A stretch of DNA of 64,000 nucleotides from Paenibacillus sp. OK003 (GTDB lineage: Bacteria; Bacillota; Bacilli; Paenibacillales; Paenibacillaceae). Under the pieces are notes generated by a model. The model was not told the DNA's origin. It was given only the letters and a program-made list of their open reading frames with translations, and did no database searches. The stretch covers positions 310,001-374,000 of the forward strand of contig NZ_FOBD01000003.1 in assembly GCF_900109515.1 (NCBI RefSeq), given 5' to 3'. Positions 1 to 9,705 of this stretch are shown here, one piece after another. Made by a program: the position numbers and the translations under genes. Position 1 is the stretch's first letter; each line of letters begins with the position of its first letter.

Positions 1-3000
1 CGTATTTCTCCAGTGCTTTGGGGAATGCGGTGGGAGAGAAATCAGACTCCGGCAAACGGTCATATTCAACCTTGTTTTTGTCTTCATCCTCAGGCACATG
101 AATTTGACGATTCAACTGCTCAAACGGCTGCTTGATCTCATAATCCTCCAGCTGCGTTTTCCATCCTTCGAGCGTAGATTGGTCCAGTTCGAGTGGATGA
201 ATCAATCCCACCAGCGAACCCGAAGGCAGCTCGTATTCATCTTCATCGACGGTATTAAACGTGCCATCCTCCATATAACGGAACGTGGTGACCAACTGAC
301 CCTCTTCATATGTGCCCCATATCAGGCCTACAGCAAATTTCTGCATGATAACATTCTGTACAAACAATGCTGTCCACTCCTCAGCAGACCACAGACGTTG
401 TTTAGACAAAGATTCTTCCAGACGTTGCGCCTGGATGTTAACCATTGTTTTGAGATCCTTCTTCAATTGTGTGAAACGCGCCTTAGATTGTGCTGCAAGT
501 TCAGCATCGTCTTTCTGTGCAGGAGCAGGTAGACTCTTCACAGATTTACCCGTTTCTTCATTTACAACAACGACTTGCAGATCTCCATTCACTTTAATCA
601 GGAATGAACGCTCCCCGTAGCTCAGCTGCATCGTTCCATTCTTATCAAAACCAAGTGTGGTGACGAGTCGATCTTCCAGTTGTTCCGAACTAAGTCCCAT
701 ATTTTCCGCTGCCAGCTGCAACGCTTCTTCAGCCGCACCCTTAACCTGGCGGTTCTTCACAGTGCGTTTAATCTTGTCAATCGCCATAAGAGCAGAAGGC
801 TCCTTAAGATAGGCCAGTACTTTTACAGCATCAGCTGCAATGGCGCCTCGGCTGTTTTCTGTCCATTCCTTAATTTGGGGAGCCAATATATTCACAATTT
901 GAGTATCGCCAAAGAGTGCCGAGAGGTACATTACCCACTTCTCCTTCGCAGAAGCACTCTCCTGTATCCACAACTGTAGCAGCTCGCTCGCAAACCTTGC
1001 GAGCGAGTCCTCGCTTACATACTCACGTAGTTCATTCAGTCTTTCGTTCGGCGCAGATGTATGATCTATTGATTGCACCAAGATATATTGCTTGATTCGA
1101 TCATCTAATGGTTGATTGTCCTCTGAACGTATCAGAGAAGGAAGATCGTTCAAGGACAACCAGCTTAGTCTGGTCAGCTTTTTGGCATCTGCCTGATCTG
1201 CAAGTGCCGCATGAGCATACTCTGGGCTTTGATCCGCGGTATCCAGCAGAATTTGAATCAGGTTCTTCCATTCCGCAGACTTCTCCCCATTCAGAAGCTC
1301 AAGGTATATATCCTTGCTATGATCCAGACTGCGGATGGCGCTCAGAGCCATTTCTTTTACACCCGTTTTTTTCTCCGAACGATATATTGCTATATATAAG
1401 TCATGGTCAGGAATCCGATTGAATTCAGATAACGCCACGCCATTTGCCTTTTTGGATGTATCCTGCAATCCGGCACGAATCGCTTCAGCTACCTGTTTAG
1501 TCGATAGGTCGTGACGTTGTTCAAAGGTGATTTCCAAAATTAAGATGCGCGTGTCCGTGGGCAGTTTCTTGTACTGTCTCAGAGCAAAGTCCAGATTTTG
1601 CTGAATGATCCGGCGATATTCATCCTGAGGCATCGATTTGTACTTGTAATCGGTCATACCGTTGAGAGAGATCAGGCTTGACAGTAATTTCTCTTGTTTT
1701 ACCTCTGGATCTTGGCCATAAAGTTCCAGCAGCTTCTCACCGCTAAATGCGTAAGATTGATACATATCAGAAACGATATCGAGTGTCCACTCGGGATACG
1801 TGGTCAGAATCACGAACCGACGCATCGCCTCCGAATCCAAAGGCAGGAAACTAATGCTGATCAAGTTATGAACGCGCCTTTTGTCACGATTCAGGTTATT
1901 AAACAGTCCACGACTATTCGGATCTTCCCAGTAGTCCTCAAAGGAACTCTCCCCGTTTAAATATCGTGCAATCGCAAGCCCCTGTCTGCCTCCATCTAAC
2001 GGATGCCGAAGAACACTGAACACGGCTTGCTCAACCGTTTCATCCACATCTGGTACTGCGATTCCATGGTCCTCCAGCACTTTTTGAATACACAATTTGA
2101 GGAATGGGGGTTTTAATATGTGGTATGCACGAATCGCTTGCTGCGGATCATTCACAATCGTGGATTGCAGAAATTGCCATGGTATGGTGTAAGCTTCGAG
2201 TTCATTACGCAACATTTCGATGAGATGATATGGTTCATCCAGGGGCACTAGCCCTGACAGCAATTCGTTGGCATTTTTCGTTCTTGTATCCATACTTAAC
2301 AAATAGCGCCGAACTTCAAGTGGATAGATCTCATGTAATTGGTTTATGGCTTCGAGCAAAATAAGACCGGTCTCACTATTGTTTTCAAGGAAACGTTGTT
2401 TGCCGCCACTGATGTTAACCAAATATAACAAAGCATTACTCAAAAGGATCATCGTCTTGTCGAACTCACTGTAAGACACCTGCTCCTTTTTGGAGAGAGA
2501 AGTGTTCGAATAGTTCTCAGCTATAACCTGATTATGCTTCTCCCGGAGAAATTCATCATTTAATTCATATGCAGATTTGTTATGTTTTGTTTGAAAATTG
2601 CAAACCACCAGCGGCTCAATCAATGTACGCAATTCGTTCCGCAGCTTACTTGTATCATGGGTCATCACGTGTTGAAATAATGCAGGCAGAGATTGAGTGA
2701 ACTGTTGTACCTGGGCAAGATGGGAAGGGCTATTATTGAGATCTGAATAGAGTCGAAGGAGTATCATTCCATTGATTACATCCTGGAAATTCCCCTTCAG
2801 TCTACTCTTTAATTCATCCAGAATTTCCTTCTCTCCAGCATAGCGATTGATTTTCTCCAAACGGGACAGCAACTCGCCCATCCGATCATCGGTTTTGCTC
2901 TTTCCACTCAGTCCATAAGCTTCCGAGTCGCTTCCAAGGCAGAGCGTAAAACCATCGGTTCTCCACGAATTCCTTCTGGAATAATTGGATTCCATATGAA

Positions 3001-3244
3001 TTACAATGGCTCCCGCTCGAAAAAAGATGTCTCCCTCATCTTTTTTGGCAATTTTCATAAGTACTTCTATCGTCTGGTACGCATAATGGCTGGAACCTCC
3101 CATCATATCCGGAAACTTGTCCGTCGTTCCCATCACATAATCAATGATTTCCGAACTCCGGTCCGTTTTCAACGAATATTCATTGGAACACACCTCTGCA
3201 AACTTCTCCACCAAAGCTTCTACTGCGCGGTCTGCGGTTAACAT
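1..3244 (-). CDS. DUF4132 domain-containing protein (partial, runs off left edge)
   Basis: Translating the minus strand from an ATG at 3244, preceded by AAGGAGGAATGTGTA, gives an uninterrupted frame of about 1081 codons that continues past base 1, so the C-terminus is missing. The visible protein is mostly helical and HEAT-like. Near its visible end are the hallmarks of the DUF4132 domain: LVDGTFNTVDEDEYELPSG, then LIHPLELD, then a W, then IKQPFEQLNRQI. It follows the vWA gene by 51 bp and is probably the fourth gene of the MoxR cassette. The function of DUF4132 is not established; giant DUF4132 proteins occur in many bacteria. Confidence is high for the gene and family, low for any role. Confidence 0.88.
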   Translation of the reverse strand, partial: MLTADRAVEALVEKFAEVCSNEYSLKTDRSSEIIDYVMGTTDKFPDMMGGSSHYAYQTIEVLMKIAKKDEGDIFFRAGAIVIHMESNYSRRNSWRTDGFTLCLGSDSEAYGLSGKSKTDDRMGELLSRLEKINRYAGEKEILDELKSRLKGNFQDVINGMILLRLYSDLNNSPSHLAQVQQFTQSLPALFQHVMTHDTSKLRNELRTLIEPLVVCNFQTKHNKSAYELNDEFLREKHNQVIAENYSNTSLSKKEQVSYSEFDKTMILLSNALLYLVNISGGKQRFLENNSETGLILLEAINQLHEIYPLEVRRYLLSMDTRTKNANELLSGLVPLDEPYHLIEMLRNELEAYTIPWQFLQSTIVNDPQQAIRAYHILKPPFLKLCIQKVLEDHGIAVPDVDETVEQAVFSVLRHPLDGGRQGLAIARYLNGESSFEDYWEDPNSRGLFNNLNRDKRRVHNLISISFLPLDSEAMRRFVILTTYPEWTLDIVSDMYQSYAFSGEKLLELYGQDPEVKQEKLLSSLISLNGMTDYKYKSMPQDEYRRIIQQNLDFALRQYKKLPTDTRILILEITFEQRHDLSTKQVAEAIRAGLQDTSKKANGVALSEFNRIPDHDLYIAIYRSEKKTGVKEMALSAIRSLDHSKDIYLELLNGEKSAEWKNLIQILLDTADQSPEYAHAALADQADAKKLTRLSWLSLNDLPSLIRSEDNQPLDDRIKQYILVQSIDHTSAPNERLNELREYVSEDSLARFASELLQLWIQESASAKEKWVMYLSALFGDTQIVNILAPQIKEWTENSRGAIAADAVKVLAYLKEPSALMAIDKIKRTVKNRQVKGAAEEALQLAAENMGLSSEQLEDRLVTTLGFDKNGTMQLSYGERSFLIKVNGDLQVVVVNEETGKSVKSLPAPAQKDDAELAAQSKARFTQLKKDLKTMVNIQAQRLEESLSKQRLWSAEEWTALFVQNVIMQKFAVGLIWGTYEEGQLVTTFRYMEDGTFNTVDEDEYELPSGSLVGLIHPLELDQSTLEGWKTQLEDYEIKQPFEQLNRQIHVPEDEDKNKVEYDRLPESDFSPTAFPKALEKY

Positions 3245-3295
3245 TACACATTCCTCCTTGAATATGAGTTTATAAATGATCTTGTATATCACCAA

Positions 3296-4486
3296 TTAAG
3301 TAATAATCTCGCCAATCCAGTCTGCCAACTCATTGGGCGTAATCGCAGCTACATGTGCACCCATATTGGATAACGTCTGCGCAGCATGTTTGTTGTACAC
3401 GGTATCTCCGTTAAAATCGAGTGCGGTCAGCACAAGCAATTTGCAGCCCGTATCCAGAATATCCTTACATGCCTTATACATGTGCTGGATCGGGTAACCT
3501 TCCTCCAAGTCACTAACGAGAATGTATATCGTTTTTCCAGGATTTTCGATTAACGTCTCACCATAACGGAGTGCCTTGGTAATATGCGTTCCTCCACCAA
3601 GCTGCACGTTCATAAGCACATCTACCGGATCTTCCAGCCTGTCACTCAAATCGACAACCTGTGTGTCAAAAATGAACAATTTCGTTCGTAGTGCATTCAG
3701 ACGATAGAAGATGCTGGCCATCACCGAACTGTATATCACTGAATCTAACATGCTTCCACTCTCATCCACACCAATGATGATGTCCCACTTGTTGTGAGAC
3801 TGGATATTCCCGTCAAAATATAGACGATCAATTACAAATCTTCGATTGTTTTTGTCATAATTCTTCAAGTTCTTGGTAATCGTCTGTTTGAAATTTAGAT
3901 TGCGCAAGGAACGCACCGAACTGGATGCATAACGGCTGCGTTTCCCCATAATGCTTGCTCTGGTCTGAGATTCCAGTTTGCGTCGCAGCTCTTCAACCAC
4001 GACTCGTACGATTCCTTTGGCGCTCTTTAATACGTCGCCTTTCATTCGTCCTTTAAATTGCATAATGTTCTTGAGTAGGTTCATATTGGGTTCGAGGGAT
4101 TCGAGCAGCTTTTTGTCCGTTAACAATTCCGTTAGGCCATAACGGTCAAGCGCCTGTTTCTCCAGAATTTCTACCGTTGATTTCGGGAACAGTTTCCTGA
4201 CCTTATGCAACCATTTGGGAACGGATAGATCCGAAGGGCCCCTTCCTCCCCCTTTTCTGTAACCCTGCTCTTCACCGTATTCGCGATTATACAGATATCC
4301 GAGAATCTCATCGACTTCGGTATATTTAAAATCATCAGGGGAATAGTCTTCAGCATTGGACAGTCCTTCTTCGGCGGATTCACCTAGAATAAGGCGCCAA
4401 CGGTTTAAGGTTTCTGCCCGGTTCAGCTCTGCATTGTCTTTCACCATTTCCTTGGTTGTATTGAGCTCATTCAGATCAGCTTCCAT
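3296..4486 (-). CDS. vWA domain protein of a MoxR/DUF5682 cassette
   Basis: This 396-residue protein has a helical N-terminal half and a C-terminal von Willebrand factor A domain. The metal-ion-dependent adhesion site is intact: DESGS at about 241-245, the threonine of GGGTH near 300 and the aspartate of SDLEEG near 326. There is no signal peptide or membrane segment, so it is cytoplasmic. The ATG at 4486 has AAGGAG eight bases upstream and overlaps the end of the DUF5682 gene by 16 bp, which implies translational coupling. vWA proteins encoded beside MoxR ATPases usually act as their adaptor or substrate-binding partner; that role is inferred here. Confidence 0.9.
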   Translation of the reverse strand: MEADLNELNTTKEMVKDNAELNRAETLNRWRLILGESAEEGLSNAEDYSPDDFKYTEVDEILGYLYNREYGEEQGYRKGGGRGPSDLSVPKWLHKVRKLFPKSTVEILEKQALDRYGLTELLTDKKLLESLEPNMNLLKNIMQFKGRMKGDVLKSAKGIVRVVVEELRRKLESQTRASIMGKRSRYASSSVRSLRNLNFKQTITKNLKNYDKNNRRFVIDRLYFDGNIQSHNKWDIIIGVDESGSMLDSVIYSSVMASIFYRLNALRTKLFIFDTQVVDLSDRLEDPVDVLMNVQLGGGTHITKALRYGETLIENPGKTIYILVSDLEEGYPIQHMYKACKDILDTGCKLLVLTALDFNGDTVYNKHAAQTLSNMGAHVAAITPNELADWIGEIIT

Positions 4487-6870
4487 GCGTCAAACTCCTT
4501 CCGAAGGGCTTCATCCCATGTTTTGGTCTGGATCAGCAATCGCTCGTCAACGGAAGGCCATGACATCTCTTCGTTCTCTACCTGATGCAAGCTCGCAACC
4601 CGATCCGCAATCAGGCCTGTCTCCATGGGGGTAAAGTAAGTAAACGCCAAACGAAGCTCAGGAATCATGCGAATAAACTCTTCATAATCAAGCTGCTCAA
4701 TCATATAGTTCAACTCCGATAAAAGCTGATCTTCATACAAAAAAGCATCCCGTGCTACAGAGAACACGCCCTGTAGGTAAAGCGCAGTCTGCCGGGTCTG
4801 CTCCTGCGATCCCCGGATATATGCACGTGCCCGATCCACGATCTCTTCTCTAAGCCTGTCCCCAAGTCCTGAAGATATGGCAATACACACCCCCTCCAGC
4901 TGTGCCGGAAGTTGGCTGTCTGACAGTAGTTCATCCAGGTGCGCCCGGAAGGTATCGTCCCGAAAATGCTCTTCGGATGATTCTGCCAGCATGGCAAGCA
5001 GCTTCAGTCCCTGGACAATCGCTTCATGTTCATCCGGATTCGTTCTTGAGAGCTGCATCAGTTTGTCCACGGCATTGTTATAGGCTTCGGACACGAGGTT
5101 GAGAAGCTGCTGTTCCTCAGACAATCCAAGAAGTCTGCGATGCTGCTGAATTCGATTCAACATATGCAGACTTCCGCACAACGACAAGAAATTTCCATCC
5201 TTTCGGAGCGCTGACTTTACTTGTTCATACAGCTTCATTGCGGTATCCTGCAGGCCCATGAGCAGAGCCTGAAGCATGGATTTGGCGAGGTCACCGCTGT
5301 GATGATCCGGTATTCCCTGCATTTCCTCTTCCATCTTGCGCGTAGCGGCTTCCCGAATGGTGCCTCCATAGAGCGAGTTTTCGATTAATCGAGCCTCAAT
5401 TCTGGAGGAATAGGTATATACCCACGTCTCCCGAACAAGGTTCATGTCACGCTGTGCAATCCAATCCGGGCCCGATTGCCGCTTCGCGAACTCCGGAACG
5501 AGATAGACCATACATTGAAACAATTGACTTTGCCGACGATGATCTGGTTTGGCATATAAATCAAGTATTTTCTTATGTTGGCCTGTAGTACGAATTTGAA
5601 GTTTTGATTCTGTACAACGTTCTTTGAAATCCTCAACGATCGGAATACTGAATGGGTTGGGAGCCACTTTTCCGATGACATCTCCGGTTAGCAATCTGTG
5701 TAGTTCTTGCAGAGGTTTGTCTGAAGCTAACGTAAGTTCACCCTTAACAAAGGAAGAAAGTGTTGCATCCATCAGCTCATAGACTCCGCCTTCCCTTTTT
5801 CCTCTCAGTCCTGCGAGTCCTTGAACCATGCTGTATGCCTCAATAGCGTCGCTGGTTGATACATGTTCATGCGTTTCCCTCAGTGTGCGGGTTAGTCGGG
5901 ATAACAAGTCCAATGCGGTCAAATTATACACGGAGCTCTTTTGCCGAAGCAGCTGGGTCCAGATCTGTTCGTAATAATTCACGTAAGGCATGCCGCTTGC
6001 ATACCCATTCAGCCGATCCGCTTCGGCAAACGTGTAGACCATGGGATACATCTGCTGATGCACCGAATTCTGAACCTTCGCATGCTCCTGCATCGTCATC
6101 TCTTCTGAGTCCGTCCTATGATTCTCGGGCATCAGCAGTCCATACGTATGAAATCCGCCGGTGATGACAAGCACACGTTCATGCTCCTGCCCAGCTTGCT
6201 TAATACGACTTCTCATATGAGCTTCTCTTGCCAGATCGCCTGTACTTTGCAACCGCTCCGCTGAATAACACATCCGGGATAAGGTGCAGTACGTGAATAC
6301 ATCCTGTACAAATGCCTGAGTTGACTTCTCCAGACCACCAATCTCAAATACGTTCTCCCACAATTCATCGAAACTTCGACAGTTGGTTTTCTGACATAAA
6401 CGGTGGATAAACTCAGACCCTGCGAGCAAAGTCTCATCTTGAATGGATATCTCCCGCTGTGCCTTGTTGTGCTTAGAGAAATGATGATAATCCAGGTCGA
6501 TAAAAGTTGCTGGGATGCTCAGCCGTGATGCTTCTTTCAGCGCTACATATTCAGGAGAGTAACGAAGCATCGGATAATAACAGGCCGCTCTCTCCTCTTC
6601 ACTCTCATAAGTGTAGTAAAGACTAACTGGAGGTAGGGTCGCCTCATCAGCCAGAACTTGAAGTAATGGATTGCCGCTCTCAGGTCCTTCGATAAGAATG
6701 ATGCCCGGCTTGTATTCTTCAATCAATCGCAGCAAATGATAGGAACAGGCTGGACTATGATGGCGTATGGGAAAATAAAGCGTTCCGTTGTTCAGGTTAT
6801 AGACCTGGGACTTAAATAGCGTCTGTAACTGGGCAACATCCAGATCCGCTTTTCCTGTTAACCGATCCAT
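4471..6870 (-). CDS. DUF5682 family protein, EreA/ChaN/TraB-like
   Basis: A cytoplasmic protein of about 799 residues. I chose the ATG at 6870 (GAGGAAAAG seven bases upstream, 13 bp overlap with the MoxR gene) over an in-frame TTG at 6897. The N-terminal 250 residues carry HHSPACS (about 37-43), IEGPE (60-64), REAHMRSRI (215-223) and GGFHT (238-242). The order His-x-Ser, Glu, Arg-x-x-Met, Gly-x-x-His is that of the EreA/ChaN/TraB/Tiki fold, in which these residues form the active or metal site. The remaining 550 residues look like helical repeats. It matches what I know of DUF5682, which travels with MoxR and vWA genes. Enzymatic activity is inferred, not known. Confidence 0.87.
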   Translation of the reverse strand: MDRLTGKADLDVAQLQTLFKSQVYNLNNGTLYFPIRHHSPACSYHLLRLIEEYKPGIILIEGPESGNPLLQVLADEATLPPVSLYYTYESEEERAACYYPMLRYSPEYVALKEASRLSIPATFIDLDYHHFSKHNKAQREISIQDETLLAGSEFIHRLCQKTNCRSFDELWENVFEIGGLEKSTQAFVQDVFTYCTLSRMCYSAERLQSTGDLAREAHMRSRIKQAGQEHERVLVITGGFHTYGLLMPENHRTDSEEMTMQEHAKVQNSVHQQMYPMVYTFAEADRLNGYASGMPYVNYYEQIWTQLLRQKSSVYNLTALDLLSRLTRTLRETHEHVSTSDAIEAYSMVQGLAGLRGKREGGVYELMDATLSSFVKGELTLASDKPLQELHRLLTGDVIGKVAPNPFSIPIVEDFKERCTESKLQIRTTGQHKKILDLYAKPDHRRQSQLFQCMVYLVPEFAKRQSGPDWIAQRDMNLVRETWVYTYSSRIEARLIENSLYGGTIREAATRKMEEEMQGIPDHHSGDLAKSMLQALLMGLQDTAMKLYEQVKSALRKDGNFLSLCGSLHMLNRIQQHRRLLGLSEEQQLLNLVSEAYNNAVDKLMQLSRTNPDEHEAIVQGLKLLAMLAESSEEHFRDDTFRAHLDELLSDSQLPAQLEGVCIAISSGLGDRLREEIVDRARAYIRGSQEQTRQTALYLQGVFSVARDAFLYEDQLLSELNYMIEQLDYEEFIRMIPELRLAFTYFTPMETGLIADRVASLHQVENEEMSWPSVDERLLIQTKTWDEALRKEFDAWKLI

Positions 6871-7964
6871 TTCTTTTCCTCGTAGTAATCCTTCCAAATT
6901 CCCTCTTCTCTGGACCGCTCCTTCACGACCTTGGAGAAGTAGGTTTTGAGAATGGACAGATCCTTGTCGCTTTCTTTCGCTATCGTCCCCAACATGTTTT
7001 GCACCAGCCGATCCAATGCGATTCCCTTGTCTTCGTAATAATAGGAAGTCATTGCACTCTGTACATATACAGATACGGCTTCAGCCGTACTCATGGACGC
7101 TTGGGGCGTATCCAACTTGTAACCTTCCCGCGTCATTCCTGTTCGAAGCTCCATAAATGTCGTGGCCAGCAATTCAACCACATCCGAATTAATCTCGGTG
7201 TCTATTCCGCTATGTAATAATAGGCTTCGCGCTTGGGATTCAATAATCTTGGCTTCCATTTTCACACTGCTGATCGGTTTGATCGTCTCAAAATTGAAAC
7301 GGCGCTTCAGCGCACCACTCATTTCATTGACACCTTTATCGCGAATGTTCGCCGTAGCAATCACGTTAAACCCTGGTTTGGCAAACAGCACACCACCATC
7401 CAGTTCAGGAATACTCATCACCTTGTCACTCAGAATACTGATCAGGCTGTCCTGTGCTTCAGCGGGGCAACGTGTAATCTCCTCAAAACGAGTAAGAATT
7501 CCTTTCTTCATTCCGTTATACAAAGGTGAGGGCACAAGCGCCGCTTCGGACGGGCCCTTATCCAGCAGCATGGCATAATTCCAGGAATATTTGATCATGT
7601 CTTCGGTTGTGCCTGCCGTACCCTGAATTGTGTTCAGACTGGTTCCAGAAATGGCGGCCGTCAGCAGTTCACTAAGCATGGTCTTGGCTGTCCCCGGTTC
7701 TCCAACGAGCATCAGGCCCCGATTGCCTGCCAAGGTTACCACGGCACGTTCAATCAGGACATCGTTGCCATAAAATTTCCGCGTAATGGGAACCTCTTTT
7801 CCGTCCAATATCACAGGTTTATCCCTGCCAATAATAAAATCTCTGACATATGCCGGGGACAGCAGCCAGTTTGGAGGACGTTTTCCCGTATCTTCTTCTC
7901 TTAACGCCCTTAGTTCTTTCTCATATAGTGTCTCGGCGGGTGGCTTAAGCATCTCCATCGTCAA
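6858..7964 (-). CDS. MoxR-type AAA+ ATPase
   Basis: This 368-residue ATPase has Walker A GEPGTAKT (88-95), a Walker B-like ILTRFEEI (156-163), sensor-1 ATAN (203-206) and a conserved RRF at 221-223, which places it in the MoxR/RavA branch of AAA+ proteins. These are thought to remodel or activate protein complexes through a vWA partner, and one is encoded two genes downstream. It is the first gene of the cassette. The start is a TTG at 7964 behind GAGAGGAGAAACC; an ATG two codons later (7958) is also possible. The 3' end overlaps the DUF5682 start. Confidence 0.92.
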   Translation of the reverse strand: MTMEMLKPPAETLYEKELRALREEDTGKRPPNWLLSPAYVRDFIIGRDKPVILDGKEVPITRKFYGNDVLIERAVVTLAGNRGLMLVGEPGTAKTMLSELLTAAISGTSLNTIQGTAGTTEDMIKYSWNYAMLLDKGPSEAALVPSPLYNGMKKGILTRFEEITRCPAEAQDSLISILSDKVMSIPELDGGVLFAKPGFNVIATANIRDKGVNEMSGALKRRFNFETIKPISSVKMEAKIIESQARSLLLHSGIDTEINSDVVELLATTFMELRTGMTREGYKLDTPQASMSTAEAVSVYVQSAMTSYYYEDKGIALDRLVQNMLGTIAKESDKDLSILKTYFSKVVKERSREEGIWKDYYEEKKWIG

Positions 7965-8475
7965 GGTTTCTCCTCTCGCATAAACAGATCGTATGTTCTT
8001 ATTACGTTTTATCTTATCACAGCAGTCTTTGAACGAACGCAGAAATCGTCAAAAATGGTTGAAACGTCCTTCTTATCAGCATTATTCATAAGTCCGTGGA
8101 CATGGTTCATAGCACAATTGTGAATTGCTTATATCGTTGCAGCATGACGAATACACTCAAAATGAATTTGAATCCACGTTGTTTTTGTAGAAAACTTCAC
8201 ATTATAGGCCATACGTCCTTATAGTTCATTAAACGACCTGTAATATGGTTCAAGCAGATTAAGTCCATTTTCACAAAAAATACAGCCCAATAGTCTGCGT
8301 CTCCAATCAATCTCTATTTGATTTAATTTGTTTATTCAAAAACAAGGTTTCAATCGCTCCAATATTGAATATATAGATGGTGCAGGCTTTTTGAATGAAG
8401 GCATCAAAATTAACATATAATCCCTCAGATAAGATTCGTAACATTACGGGTTTTTGATGAGAGGAGATTAACCAT
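7965..8475. other. Divergent intergenic region, MoxR cassette / P450
   Basis: This AT-rich stretch of about 510 bp must hold the promoters of both flanking transcription units. For the P450 I see a -10-like TATAAT at 8416-8421 with TTGAAT at 8391-8396, a long 19-base spacer. An inverted repeat TTCAAT/ATTGAA lies at 8349-8354 and 8364-8369 and could be an operator. I found no convincing promoter for the minus-strand cassette and no coding or RNA gene. Confidence 0.4.
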
Positions 8476-9666
8476 TTGAGTACTAATGAAACTTCACAGC
8501 CTGAGTTCTTCACCCGAGAATTTACACAGAACCCTTACCCCGTATATGAAAAGCTGAGACAGAATGATCCCATTTACAGAATCCTGTTCCCTCAAGGTGA
8601 GTTCGGTTGGATTATAAGCCGATATGAGGATGCAGTTGAAGTATTAAAAGACAATCGTTTCAGTAAGGATGTAGTCAAACGTTACGGACCAGATCAACAA
8701 AATATCTTCGTGCATAACATGCTTTTTTCCGATCCACCCGATCATCGCAGGTTGCGCGGACTCGTACAGAAGGCTTTTACTCCCAGATTGATTGAGGGCA
8801 TGAGAAGCCATATTCAAGATATTGCCGACGATCTTCTGGATAATCTTAATTCCCAGGACAAGATGAATCTGATCGATGAGTTTGCTTTTCCTTTACCGAT
8901 CATTGTGATCAGCGAGATTCTGGGTGTACCTCTTGAAGATCAGGACAAATTCCGTCTATGGTCCAATTCCATCATTGATGCGACAAGTGAGGAGCATTCC
9001 GAAGTGTTTGAGAAGCATGCCAAGGAATTCATTGATTACCTGAATGCCTGGTTTGCCAAAGTACGTAAGCAGCCGGGTGACGATCTGATCAGCCAGCTCG
9101 TTGTGGCAGAAGAATCTGGAGAACAACTCTCTGAAAAGGAACTGCTCGGTGTTGTTGCTCTGCTGATCATTGCCGGACACGAAACAACCGTTAATCTGAT
9201 CGGTAATGGTGTACTTGCTCTTTTGGAGCACCCGGAGCAACGCGACCTGTTGATCAAGCAGCCTGAGTTAATTCACAACGCCGTAGAAGAAATGCTGCGT
9301 TATAACGGACCGGTTGAATTCAGTACATCCCGCTGGGCATCCGAGGACATTGAATTTCATGGACATCACATCGCTGAAGGCGAAATTGTTATTGTAGCGC
9401 TGGATTCAGCCAATCGGGATGAAGAGAAATTTAAGGATGCGGATGTTTTTGACATCACTCGCGAGAAAAGTGCACATTTGGCTTTTGGCAAAGGCATTCA
9501 TCTCTGTCTGGGAGCCCCTCTCGCGCGACTGGAAGGCGAGATTGCCATTAATACACTGCTTCGCCGCTTTCCCGATATGCAGCTGCAGACGGATGTTAAT
9601 GAACTTGAATGGAGACCCGGTATGATTGTTCGAGGGGTTAAGGAGATTCCGGTGCAGCTTAAATAA
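8476..9666 (+). CDS. Cytochrome P450, bacterial class I type
   Basis: This 396-residue soluble monooxygenase has the usual bacterial P450 length. The oxygen-activation motif AGHETT is at 233-238, the K-helix ExxR at 272-275 (EMLR), and the haem loop FGKGIHLCLG at 337-346 with the thiolate Cys344. The sequence resembles the CYP107/CYP109-like enzymes of Bacillus and Paenibacillus, which hydroxylate fatty acids, steroids or macrolides; the substrate cannot be read from sequence. The start is a TTG at 8476 with AGGAG upstream. No ferredoxin or reductase gene is adjacent, so electrons must come from partners elsewhere. Confidence 0.95.
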   Translation: MSTNETSQPEFFTREFTQNPYPVYEKLRQNDPIYRILFPQGEFGWIISRYEDAVEVLKDNRFSKDVVKRYGPDQQNIFVHNMLFSDPPDHRRLRGLVQKAFTPRLIEGMRSHIQDIADDLLDNLNSQDKMNLIDEFAFPLPIIVISEILGVPLEDQDKFRLWSNSIIDATSEEHSEVFEKHAKEFIDYLNAWFAKVRKQPGDDLISQLVVAEESGEQLSEKELLGVVALLIIAGHETTVNLIGNGVLALLEHPEQRDLLIKQPELIHNAVEEMLRYNGPVEFSTSRWASEDIEFHGHHIAEGEIVIVALDSANRDEEKFKDADVFDITREKSAHLAFGKGIHLCLGAPLARLEGEIAINTLLRRFPDMQLQTDVNELEWRPGMIVRGVKEIPVQLK

Positions 9667-9705
9667 ATATGGTTTTGATGTAATGAAAGTGAGGCACCTA
9701 ACTGC

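Noticed and set aside
1..3241. Several plus-strand open frames of 60-144 codons at the left edge
   Set aside because: The minus strand here is one continuous DUF4132 frame with family motifs, so the plus-strand frames are shadows.
7984..8080. Sigma-A promoter for the MoxR cassette (TTGACG and GATAAGAT on the minus strand)
   Set aside because: The elements are about 27 bp apart, too far for a normal promoter.
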